Positions 1-7,698 of a DNA stretch of 64,000 bases are shown here, in pieces (position 1 is the first letter of the stretch; every line of letters starts with the position of its first letter). The DNA is from JAKIVR01 sp035933635 (GTDB taxonomy: Archaea > Thermoplasmatota > Thermoplasmata > Lutacidiplasmatales > UBA184): contig DASYYY010000031.1 in NCBI GenBank assembly GCA_035933635.1, positions 1 to 64,000 on the forward strand. The letters are read 5' to 3'. Made by a program: the position numbers and the translations under genes. The notes under the pieces were generated by a model, which ran no database searches, was not told where the DNA came from, and worked only from the letters and a program-made list of their open reading frames with translations.

Positions 1-1463
1 CCGAGCGGGTGGTAGGCCGGCACCCACTTCAGCGTCGCCTTGCGCGCCCAGGCCGGGCCGGCGATATCGAGATGCGCCCACGCCGTGTCGCCGACGAAGT
101 TCTCCAGGAAGGCCGCGCCGAGCAGGCAGCCCGCGTACTTCGGCTCGAGCGCGTTGCGAACATCGGCGACATCGCTCTTGACCATGTCGCGGTGCGGGTC
201 GGTGAGCGGGAGCTGCCAGAGCGGTTCGCCCACGGCCTGCCCGGCCTGCTCCAGCGCTTGCGCGAGCGGGTCGCGGTTGCCAACGACGGCCCCGATGTTC
301 TCGCCGAGCGCCACGACCTGGGCCCCCGTCAGCGTCGCCAGGTCGATCACCTCATCCGGGTGGTACTTGTCCACCGCGTAGGCCAGCGCATCGGCGAGGA
401 CCACCCGGCCCTCTGCGTCGGTGTCGGTGACCTCGATGGTCTTGCCGTTGTAGGTCCGGACCACGTCGGAGGGTCGGTACGCCGAGCCGCTCGGGAGGTT
501 CTCGGCGCAGGCCATCACGCCGACGACGCGGGGGGGGACCTTGAGAAGCGAGGCCGCGCGCACGATGCCCAGCACCGCGCACGCGCCGGATTTATCGAAC
601 TTCATCTCCGCCATGCCCAGCGAGGGCTTGATCGAGATCCCGCCCGAGTCGAAGGTGATGCCCTTGCCGACGACGGCCACGGTCTTGCCCGACCGGGCCC
701 CGCCCGAGTACTCCACGACGATCATGCGGGGCGGGTGCGCGCTGCCCGACCCGACGGCAAGGATCCCGCCGCACTGCATCTCCTCGAGCTTCTTCTCGTC
801 GAAGACGGCGACCTTCAGCCCGAGCTCCTTGCCCAGGTGCCGGGCCTGCTCGGCGAGCCATTCGGGGGTGGCGTGGTTGGGCGGGGTGTTGGCGAGATCT
901 CGGGTGAACAGCGCACTATCGGCGAGGACGAGCTCCTGCTCGAGGCTCCGCTTGAGCGAACCCTCCTCGCGGGCGTGCTCCTCGCCGAGGGCGATGGTGA
1001 CCTCCTCGACGGCGCCCTCGCCGGAGGACTTGTAGCGCAGGAACTCGTAGCCGCCGAGCAACGCACCGCTCGCGAGCGCGCGCAGCGCTTCGTCGCTGGT
1101 CACGCCCTCGCCGACGAAGCTCGCCAGCCGGAACGCCACCGTCCGGACCCCGTGGCCCTTGAGCTTCTGGACCGCGGTGGCGGCCACCTCGCGGACGGTG
1201 TCGGCCCGAAGCGGTCGACGACCGAGCCCGACCAGGACGACGCGCCCCCGACCGTCGGGCCGGAAGAGCGTGTGGATCTCCTTGAGCTTGCCCCGGACCT
1301 CTCGGCCGTCCCAGGCCCGTCGGAGGGTCCCGGTCAGGACGCCGTCCTCGCGACCGAGCGTGCGGGGCAGGGCGTCGTCCTTGTCGGAGCGCTCGAAGAC
1401 CCCGCTGACGCTGGCGTCGAACGAACCGGCGGTCGCCTCTCGGCGGTCGAGGGCGACCTTCAT
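1..1463 (-). CDS. pepA: Leucyl aminopeptidase, M17 family (C-terminus cut by window edge)
   Basis: Cytosolic dizinc aminopeptidase that releases N-terminal residues from peptides, probably finishing peptides made by the proteasome. Translated from the ATG at 1463 the protein starts MKVALDRREA and stays open to the window edge, so about 487 residues are visible and the stop is missing. The family signature NTDAEGR appears as DTDAEGR (around 400-425), followed by the usual LADALAYA-type helix. The Asp and Glu metal ligands of this motif are kept; the first Asn is Asp. It starts 18 nt after sepF and is the last visible gene of a minus-strand run. Family assignment is firm; substrate range is unknown. 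Confidence 0.9.
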   Translation of the reverse strand, partial: MKVALDRREATAGSFDASVSGVFERSDKDDALPRTLGREDGVLTGTLRRAWDGREVRGKLKEIHTLFRPDGRGRVVLVGLGRRPLRADTVREVAATAVQKLKGHGVRTVAFRLASFVGEGVTSDEALRALASGALLGGYEFLRYKSSGEGAVEEVTIALGEEHAREEGSLKRSLEQELVLADSALFTRDLANTPPNHATPEWLAEQARHLGKELGLKVAVFDEKKLEEMQCGGILAVGSGSAHPPRMIVVEYSGGARSGKTVAVVGKGITFDSGGISIKPSLGMAEMKFDKSGACAVLGIVRAASLLKVPPRVVGVMACAENLPSGSAYRPSDVVRTYNGKTIEVTDTDAEGRVVLADALAYAVDKYHPDEVIDLATLTGAQVVALGENIGAVVGNRDPLAQALEQAGQAVGEPLWQLPLTDPHRDMVKSDVADVRNALEPKYAGCLLGAAFLENFVGDTAWAHLDIAGPAWARKATLKWVPAYHPL

Positions 1464-1481
1464 GGCCGGCCGACCGGAGGT

Positions 1482-1865
1482 CTAACGAGAGAGGTCGGAC
1501 CGGATCTTCTGGCGGTCGATCCGGATCCCCGTCGGCGTGACCAACAGCAGGTTCTTGGCGACGCCGGCCACATCGCCGCCCACATCCTTGGCGACGTTCT
1601 TCAAGTCCACGCTCATACGGCGGACGGCCGTCTGATCGTTGGCGATCGAGGTATAGTCGACGAAGACCGCGTCGCCCTGGTAGATGTGCTTGGTGGCCTC
1701 GTGGAGGTCCTCGAAGCGCAGGATCTCGGCCAGCCGCACGACCGTGCGCGCGCCGGCGAGCCCGGCTTCCTCCTCGTAGCCCATCGTGCCGAGGTCGAGG
1801 AAGGTCCCTTCCTCCAGGGTCTCATCGCCGTGGTGCCGCCGGAGAATGCCTCGCTTGCTCAACAT
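1482..1865 (-). CDS. sepF: SepF-like cell division protein
   Basis: 127 residues. The C-terminal 80 residues (VRLAEILRFEDLHEATKHIY, then a DYTSIANDQTAVRR stretch and a VTPTGIRI end) match the compact SepF core. In archaea SepF anchors FtsZ to the membrane at the division site. The N-terminus (MLSKRGILRRHHGDE) is short and basic and could be the membrane-contact peptide, although no clear amphipathic helix is visible. It lies between nmd3 and pepA on the same strand. FtsZ is not in the window. The family call is from pattern recognition. Confidence 0.8.
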   Translation of the reverse strand: MLSKRGILRRHHGDETLEEGTFLDLGTMGYEEEAGLAGARTVVRLAEILRFEDLHEATKHIYQGDAVFVDYTSIANDQTAVRRMSVDLKNVAKDVGGDVAGVAKNLLLVTPTGIRIDRQKIRSDLSR

Positions 1866-1910
1866 GATGGAGGGGTGCCTCTCGTCAGCGAAAGGAGTTG
1901 AATTCCCTTC

Positions 1911-2732
1911 TTAAGACTGCCGTTTTACTGGCACGACTCCGGCGTCGAATGCGGCCCGCCGCGGCTTGCGAGCCCCCGCACCCGCCCACAGCGTCCCCTC
2001 CCCCGGCGCCTCGGGGACTCGCAGGCAGAAGGTCACCCGAAAGATGTCCCGGCCGTCCTTGCGGCCGTAGAGGGTCGGGGACTCGGTGAGGGTCGCTCCC
2101 AGACGGCGCTTCAGCCATCGCGCCAGCGCCCGGGCGCTGACCGTGTCGACGAGGTAGAAGTCCCAGCCCTCGGGCAACCGCTCCTCCCACGAGAGCGCCT
2201 TGCGCCACTCGGCGCGCGCCTCGGGGAGCTCCCGGTCCCATAGGCGGTGGAGCCGCTCGCGGTCCTCCCGGTGGGCTCCGACGTGGCGGCCCTCGGGACC
2301 GCGGAGCTGGATGATCGCGGTGAAGAAGTGGCCGGTCTTGCGGCTGCAATCCGGGCAGGTCCGATGCTCGATCCGGACCTGGAACTCGACGGCGACCTTG
2401 CGCTCGGCGTCCCGGAACCGAACGTCGGCCACGGCCCGCAGCTCGCGGACGAGGGGATTGAGGCCGGTCTCCTCCCATGCGACCCGCCGGATCCCGACCT
2501 CCGGGTGCGTGCGCAGGAGCGGGCTCAGGTCTTCGGGGACGAGCAAGGTCGACGAGCCCGATCGTTCCCAGTGGCTGCCGACCATGCGGGAGCCGCACGT
2601 CGGGCAGAGCACGACCTTCGCGTGCGAGTCGACTGTGATCAACGGATGGGTCTTGGCAAAGCAGTCCGCACAGACCCCCTCCTCGATCGGCAGGCCCGTC
2701 CGCCCGCAGACCACACAGAAATCGCCCTCCAC
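1911..2732 (-). CDS. nmd3: Nmd3 family ribosome-associated zinc protein
   Basis: 273 residues with a GTG start at 2732. Archaeal relative of eukaryotic Nmd3, the 60S export adaptor; in archaea it presumably acts in late large-subunit assembly or quality control. Zinc-binding Cys pairs are visible at C6/C9, C21/C24 and C43/C46 in the N-terminal zinc module, plus C126/C129 in a TCPDC motif. Central and C-terminal parts carry the OB/SH3-like features of the family (for example GWDFYLVDTVSARALARWLK). It starts 10 nt after the DUF424 stop, a pairing that suggests co-expression with ribosome-related functions. Confidence 0.85.
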   Translation of the reverse strand: MEGDFCVVCGRTGLPIEEGVCADCFAKTHPLITVDSHAKVVLCPTCGSRMVGSHWERSGSSTLLVPEDLSPLLRTHPEVGIRRVAWEETGLNPLVRELRAVADVRFRDAERKVAVEFQVRIEHRTCPDCSRKTGHFFTAIIQLRGPEGRHVGAHREDRERLHRLWDRELPEARAEWRKALSWEERLPEGWDFYLVDTVSARALARWLKRRLGATLTESPTLYGRKDGRDIFRVTFCLRVPEAPGEGTLWAGAGARKPRRAAFDAGVVPVKRQS

Positions 2733-2742
2733 GGCCGCCGAC

Positions 2743-3072
2743 CTAGCCTTCGGGGATTCCGATGATCTGCGCGTGGGGAACGCCGCCCAGGCGGCCCGTG
2801 GCCCCCGTGAGGAACCCTTCCTCGGAGGCGACCCCGCAGACGCGCTCGCCGAGAAGATTCACGATCGTCGCCCGCTGGAGTGCCCAGACGAGCTCCTCGC
2901 GCGCCACCCGCCGCTCGCCGTAGAACTGCGGGGAAACCTTGACGGTCCGCCCATTGGCACCGACAGGAAGGTCGCGGTCCAGGAGCTCCTCGTCGCACGC
3001 GGCGAGGACGACCTCGGTTCGGACCCGGTGGACCCGCATCACGATCCCCGAGGACCGGCCCGGCGCGGCCAT
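2743..3072 (-). CDS. DUF424 family protein
   Basis: 109 residues from ATG 3072, or 98 from an internal ATG at 3039 (MRVHRVRTEV). It resembles the small archaeal DUF424 family: CDEELL motif near residues 26-31, a KVSPQFYGERRV segment, and an ALQRATIVNLLGERVCG core. Function unknown; the family is often found near translation genes, and here it sits just upstream of nmd3. A TATA-like box at 3093-3100 is centred 24-25 bp before 3072, which favours the longer leaderless start. Confidence 0.7.
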   Translation of the reverse strand: MAAPGRSSGIVMRVHRVRTEVVLAACDEELLDRDLPVGANGRTVKVSPQFYGERRVAREELVWALQRATIVNLLGERVCGVASEEGFLTGATGRLGGVPHAQIIGIPEG

Positions 3073-3092
3073 GGGAGAGTACCCCGGCCGCG

Positions 3093-3100
3093 GCTTATCA
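3093..3100 (-). promoter_or_regulatory. TATA-like box for DUF424-nmd3-sepF-pepA
   Basis: Read on the minus strand the box is TGATAAGC, centred about 24.5 bp before the DUF424 ATG at 3072, in the short gap after the mcm stop. It would allow the four downstream genes to be transcribed independently of mcm. Inferred from the spacing seen at other leaderless genes in this window. Confidence 0.45.
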
Positions 3101-3123
3101 CGGTTCGCGCTTGGAGCCGACGC

Positions 3124-6100
3124 TCAGTGGAACCGGACGAGCTGAAATAGTCCGGGCCGCGGCTCGAGCAGCTCGCCCTGATTGCGGAACGTGTAGAGCA
3201 GGGCATCGGCCCGGGCGGGGGTGATCCCCTGCCGTTCCGCCTCCGCCTTGAGCTCCTCCATCGTGAAACTCCCCGATCGGTCCTGGAGTCGGCGCATGAT
3301 GTCCAGGAAGACCTCGGCCCGCTCCCGCTGGCTGTGGGTGACGCCGGTGGTGACCGTGTCGATGTCCAGCTGGCCCTCCTGGGTCGCGACGCGCTTGAGG
3401 AAGCTCTCGACGATGCGGGTGGCGCGCTCGGCGTCGACGACCTCGACGACCGGAGAGAGGCGGGCGCGTGCGGACGCTTCGCTCAGCCGGACCAACGCCT
3501 CGAGCTGCCGGGCGGTGATCGGCACGGGCGCCCCCGGGCTCTCGCCCTGCTTGCGGACCTGCACGTAGTAGTCCTCGATGACGCCGAGGGCATCGTCGGA
3601 GAGGACCGGTCGGATGTTCCGCTTGGCCCACGAGATGTACTTGCGGAGGAAGTCCGGCGGAAACGGCACCGCCGAACCGGCCGAAGGGAGTTCGGTCAGG
3701 ACCGGCGAGTTCCGTGCCTCTCCCTCCTGGTGCGACAGGAGGATCCGGTTCGCCAGCGACCGGTCCCGGTCCGAATCGGGGCGGTCCTGGATCGAGTAGA
3801 TGACATCGAACCGCGACAGGAGCGTCGGGGGCAGATCGATCTGCTCGGAGATCGTGCGATCCGGAGTGAATCGGCCCCACTTCGGGTTCGCGGCGGCGAG
3901 CACGGGACACCGCGCATTCAGCGTCGCGGTGATCCCGGCCTTGGCGACCGAGACCGTCTGCTGCTCGAGGGCCTCGTGCATCGCGGACCGGTCCTCGGGG
4001 CTCATCTTGTCGAGCTCGTCCACGACCGCGATCCCACCGTCCGCGAGGACGAGCATCCCCGCCTCGAGCACCCACCGGCCGCCGCCGAAGTCGTCCTTGA
4101 CCGCGGCGGCGGTCAGACCGGCGGCGGTCGCGCCCTTGCCGCTCGTGTAGACGCCGCGCGGCGCGACATCGGCGATGTATCGCAGCAACTGGCTCTTGGC
4201 CGTGTTGTGACTGACGACTCCGTTCGCGAGGAATCGGTGCCCGGCAGGGACCTCGATGTCGTAGACGGTCGCGCGGCCGGCCGGTCGGACCGATACCACG
4301 CGCTCCGAGTTGTGGTCGTGCCATCGCCGCTCACGGCTTGCGGCGTACGCGGCCGCGCGCGCGAGGTGGGCCCGCTTGCGGGCGCTGACAAAACCGATCT
4401 CTTTGGCGAAGCGCAGTATCGAGTTGGCGCGGCGTATCATCAGCGAACCGGAAGGACCGCCCCGGACCCAGCCACCGTTCTTGGGGTGCGGTCGTGGAGC
4501 CTTGCTCCAGACGATGTGGGAGTGGATCCCCCACCGGAGCAGAAGGGTCTGCACGTCGCGGAGCAGTTCGAGGTTTGCCGACCGAAGGGAGACGCTGGTG
4601 CGTCCGCGACCCCCAGCGAAGCTGCGGCCATCCGCCTCGTAGAGCCACTGTAGGAAGGAGACCACCACGCGGTTCGGGGAGGCAAAGATCGCATCGGGCA
4701 CGCGATGGTCCCGGAGCGATCCCAACCACGACGCGATAGGAGTCCGATCCACCTGTAGGTACCGCATCTTCCGCCGTTGCTTCTGGGGGCTCGGCCTCAC
4801 CCCGAACACTCGCTCGAAACGGCGAGACATCCCCTCGATCACTTCGAGCTCGCTCGCGGCCGGGCACAGCAGGACCCTCCGCGGGCCCACGTGGCCGTCG
4901 CCCAGGACGTAGCCCAGGATCGCCGCCAGGTCTTCGTCGACGAATTCCGGGACCTGGACGTGCCAGCTCTTGTGATAGTAGGTGGGCTCCTTCCAATTCG
5001 TCGGGACCAGGGCCTGTTTGTCGCACCGCATGCCTCGGGCGACGACCAGCCGATCTCCGGGCGACAAACTGTCGATCCGAGCCCACTCCCCCCGACGGCG
5101 CGCAGCGTTCCAGCGGTACAACGGGTGGTTCGGGGTCCCTACGATGCACTTTCCCGAATCGGTGACCACTTCGACCACCGGCTGATCGTGGTAGCGGTGA
5201 AAACGGGTGGCGTTCGCCACTTGACCGCTTCCCGTCCCGAGCCGGACGGGGGTCGCGATCGGCTGAAGGTGCGCGGTTCCCATCTGCTCGATCTTGACGA
5301 GCGTCCCGTCCCCCAGGGTGATCCGCTCGTCCCCGATGAGGCAACCCGGGTCGCCCACGAGGAGCGTGTGGATGTCCCCCCGGACCCGGACGCCGTCGGG
5401 GTGCCGCTTCTCGACCCCCCCGAACAGTTGGAGGGCGATGGCCTCCTTCTCCTCCTCCATCCCCTTGATCGTCGGGGCGAGGGACAGCACGATCCGCGCG
5501 AGGACGTTCGGGTCCTGCCGGAAGGAGAGGATGAGCTTCTCCTCCTCCTCGGAGATAGGGATCTCATCGTACTCCCGCTGCTGGAACTCGATCGAGTTCC
5601 CCAGCAGCAACAGGTCGAAGGTGGTACTGCGCAGCACGCCGCCCTTCGCGGCGGAGGCGCGCTGGAGCCCCTTGAGCACCCCGCTGACGATCAGACGGGT
5701 ACCCGGGATCACCTGACCGGCGAGGTCCTCGGTCAGGAGGACGGTGAGCCCCTGCGGGTGGGCTCCGCCCTTGAGCTTCTCAGGGTTCTCCTGGACCTCG
5801 ATCCGCTGCGAATCGAGGTAGCTCGACCGTTCGGGGGAGAGTCGGAAGCGGGTGCGGCCCGCAGGCTTGCCGCAGTGGGGGCACTCGAGCGGCTCGCGGA
5901 AGACCGGGCTCCAGTCCTCCTGGAGCTCGTGGACCTCATTCTTGCACGCCAGGCACAGGAAGACGGCGTCGCGGATCTGCGGGCGCACCTCGGTGGTCTT
6001 GCGCACGATGGCGTCGAGGGCGATGAACTTCCCGAGGTCGGTCTCCCGGATCTCGCGGATGGGGCGGCGCGCCGTCGGCGGCGGCTCAGTGACCCGCAGC

Positions 6101-6375
6101 CGCAGCTCTTCGGCCGCGGCGCCCGCGACGGGTAGGAGCTCGCGCATCGCGCGGCGGCCCGCCTCGAGCACCTCGTCGGGCCGCTCGAGCAACAGGTCGG
6201 CGAGCCCCGCGTCCACCGACTCGAGGACGGGGAACGCGATCGTGACCGAGCGCTCCTCGGGGAAACGGTCGGCCACCTCGAGGATCTTGGGGCGGAGCTC
6301 GGCCTCCTCCAGTGCCTGCACCCATCGACCCTGGAGCTCGGCCGGCGAGGGCAGAGCCCGTTGTGCGACGGCCAT
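3124..6375 (-). CDS. mcm: Replicative helicase MCM with in-frame intein
   Basis: 1083-residue precursor; removing the 380-residue intein leaves 703 residues, a normal archaeal MCM length. It unwinds DNA at the replication fork as a hexamer. Visible are the N-terminal zinc motif (C141/C144 and C165/C168), the Walker A loop GDPG-TAKSQ split by the intein between residues 344 and 725, Walker B GGIAVVDELDKM (780-791), and the arginine-finger motif LLSRFD (852-857). The C-terminal winged helix ends in ARADALLYTFRNQGEL. It starts 12 nt after the aspS stop. Confidence 0.97.
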   Translation of the reverse strand: MAVAQRALPSPAELQGRWVQALEEAELRPKILEVADRFPEERSVTIAFPVLESVDAGLADLLLERPDEVLEAGRRAMRELLPVAGAAAEELRLRVTEPPPTARRPIREIRETDLGKFIALDAIVRKTTEVRPQIRDAVFLCLACKNEVHELQEDWSPVFREPLECPHCGKPAGRTRFRLSPERSSYLDSQRIEVQENPEKLKGGAHPQGLTVLLTEDLAGQVIPGTRLIVSGVLKGLQRASAAKGGVLRSTTFDLLLLGNSIEFQQREYDEIPISEEEEKLILSFRQDPNVLARIVLSLAPTIKGMEEEKEAIALQLFGGVEKRHPDGVRVRGDIHTLLVGDPGCLIGDERITLGDGTLVKIEQMGTAHLQPIATPVRLGTGSGQVANATRFHRYHDQPVVEVVTDSGKCIVGTPNHPLYRWNAARRRGEWARIDSLSPGDRLVVARGMRCDKQALVPTNWKEPTYYHKSWHVQVPEFVDEDLAAILGYVLGDGHVGPRRVLLCPAASELEVIEGMSRRFERVFGVRPSPQKQRRKMRYLQVDRTPIASWLGSLRDHRVPDAIFASPNRVVVSFLQWLYEADGRSFAGGRGRTSVSLRSANLELLRDVQTLLLRWGIHSHIVWSKAPRPHPKNGGWVRGGPSGSLMIRRANSILRFAKEIGFVSARKRAHLARAAAYAASRERRWHDHNSERVVSVRPAGRATVYDIEVPAGHRFLANGVVSHNTAKSQLLRYIADVAPRGVYTSGKGATAAGLTAAAVKDDFGGGRWVLEAGMLVLADGGIAVVDELDKMSPEDRSAMHEALEQQTVSVAKAGITATLNARCPVLAAANPKWGRFTPDRTISEQIDLPPTLLSRFDVIYSIQDRPDSDRDRSLANRILLSHQEGEARNSPVLTELPSAGSAVPFPPDFLRKYISWAKRNIRPVLSDDALGVIEDYYVQVRKQGESPGAPVPITARQLEALVRLSEASARARLSPVVEVVDAERATRIVESFLKRVATQEGQLDIDTVTTGVTHSQRERAEVFLDIMRRLQDRSGSFTMEELKAEAERQGITPARADALLYTFRNQGELLEPRPGLFQLVRFH
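4204..5343 (-). mobile_element. Intein with LAGLIDADG homing endonuclease inside MCM Walker A
   Basis: Residues 345-724 of the MCM precursor, 380 residues. It begins with Cys345 (CLIGDERITLGDG, splicing block A), has block B TPNHPLY (414-420), and ends with a block F/G sequence finishing VVSHN followed by extein Thr725. Two dodecapeptide motifs, LAAILGYVLGDG (483-494) and VVSFLQWLYEADG (571-583), keep their acidic residues. Splicing and endonuclease motifs both look intact. The insertion point GDPG/TAKSQ is a known intein hotspot in archaeal Cdc21/MCM proteins; splicing is required because the ATP-binding loop is interrupted. Confidence 0.95.
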
Positions 6376-6387
6376 GTGTGTTTCCCC

Positions 6388-7698
6388 CTACGGATCCAGC
6401 CGGTACCGGTCCCGGGGGAAGAGACGGGACTCACGGATATTGGGGAGGTGGGCGATGGATTGCACGAACCGGTCCACTCCGAACCCCCAGCCGCCGTGCG
6501 TGGGCATCCCGTAACGGAACGCCTCGAGGTAGCCGGAGAACTGACCGGTGTCGAGCCCGGCGGAGAGCATGTTCGCCTCGAGCCGCTCGAGCCGATGCTC
6601 CCGCGGGCCGCCGCTCGTGATCTCCAACCCCTCGCAGCCGAGGTCGAAATATCCCGTGAGCGACGGGTCCGATTCCTGGCGGCGGGCGTAGAAGGTCGTC
6701 TTCTTCGCCTCCGACGGAAAGTCGGTGATGTAGTAGAACGGGTTGCCGTGCTGGGCGACGAGGAGCTCGCCGAGCTTCTTCTCCTCCTCGGTCGACAGGT
6801 CCTCGTCGTTGCCGGCGCGCCCGAGCAACCGGGCACACTCACGGAACGGAACGCGGGGGAAGGGGGTCCGGATCGCCGGGAGCTCCACCGCGGCGGCGTG
6901 GCCCTCCCGCTCGAGCCGGTGCTTGGCGAACGCCACGGCATCGCGGACGATGTCCTCGAGAGCGACGCGGAGCTCGTCGGGCTCGTCGACGAACGACATC
7001 TCGGCGTCGAGGCTGGAGAACTCCGTGATGTGCCGGACCGTGTCCGACGGCTCGGCCCGGAACGCCGGGGCGATCTCGAACACGCGCTCGAAGCCCGCCG
7101 CCATGAGCATCTGCTTGTAGAGCTGCGGGCTCTGGGCGAGGAACGCACGGGTCTCGAAGTAGGTCACCGGGAAGAGCGTCGCGCCCCCTTCGGCCCCTTG
7201 GCGCAGGAGCTTCGGCGTCTCGACCTCGAGGAACCGACGCTCGGTGAATGCCGCGCGGAACCCCTCGAGGAGCGCGGCCCGCAGCTCGAAGATGCGCCGA
7301 ACCTCGGGCTTGCGCAGGTCGAGGACCCGGTGGTTGAGCCGGGTGTCGAGCTCGACGTGGACCTTGTCTACGACGCCCAGGGGAAGCGGGACCTCTGCGG
7401 TCGTCACGACCTCGAAGGAGGAGGGGGCGATCTCGAACCCGAGCTGCGCCTTGGGCGAGGCGCGCACGGTCCCCTCCACCTCCACGAACGACTCGCGCGG
7501 TAGCGCGGCGAGGCGGTCGAACAGCTCGGGCGCCGTCACCCCTTTCTTGAGCGTGACCTGGGAGACCCCCGATCGGTCCCGGACGAGGGCGAAGGCGACG
7601 CCGCCAAGCGCCCGGTAGTCCTGGAGAAAGCCCCCAACGCGGACGGTCTCTCCGTCGCGTTCCTTCAGCTCACGCGCGAGCCGGCGCGGCGGCGACAG
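6388..7698 (-). CDS. aspS: Aspartyl-tRNA synthetase (class II), probable CTG start
   Basis: Charges tRNA-Asp. Class II motifs are clear: QSPQLYKQ and the following motif 2 region FRAEPSDTVRHITEFSSLDAEM, and motif 3 GGWGFGVDRF near the C-terminus. The first ordinary start in frame is GTG 7539, but the frame stays open upstream and encodes the missing anticodon-binding OB-fold strands (VRVGGFLQDYRALGGVAFALVRDRSG). No ATG, GTG or TTG exists there. CTG 7698, 8 nt after a strong AAGGAGGTG, gives 436 residues, the normal archaeal AspRS length. It overlaps the pyrG 3' end by 29 nt. Discrimination against tRNA-Asn cannot be judged here. Confidence 0.9.
   Translation of the reverse strand: MSPPRRLARELKERDGETVRVGGFLQDYRALGGVAFALVRDRSGVSQVTLKKGVTAPELFDRLAALPRESFVEVEGTVRASPKAQLGFEIAPSSFEVVTTAEVPLPLGVVDKVHVELDTRLNHRVLDLRKPEVRRIFELRAALLEGFRAAFTERRFLEVETPKLLRQGAEGGATLFPVTYFETRAFLAQSPQLYKQMLMAAGFERVFEIAPAFRAEPSDTVRHITEFSSLDAEMSFVDEPDELRVALEDIVRDAVAFAKHRLEREGHAAAVELPAIRTPFPRVPFRECARLLGRAGNDEDLSTEEEKKLGELLVAQHGNPFYYITDFPSEAKKTTFYARRQESDPSLTGYFDLGCEGLEITSGGPREHRLERLEANMLSAGLDTGQFSGYLEAFRYGMPTHGGWGFGVDRFVQSIAHLPNIRESRLFPRDRYRLDP

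Noticed and set aside
9..1901. Long plus-strand open frame across the pepA/sepF region
   Set aside because: It lies antisense to pepA and sepF and is mostly Arg/Gly/Glu/Asp low-complexity protein, as expected when GC-rich codons are read on the other strand.
4777..6135. 452-codon plus-strand open frame inside mcm
   Set aside because: Antisense to MCM and its intein; no recognisable motif.
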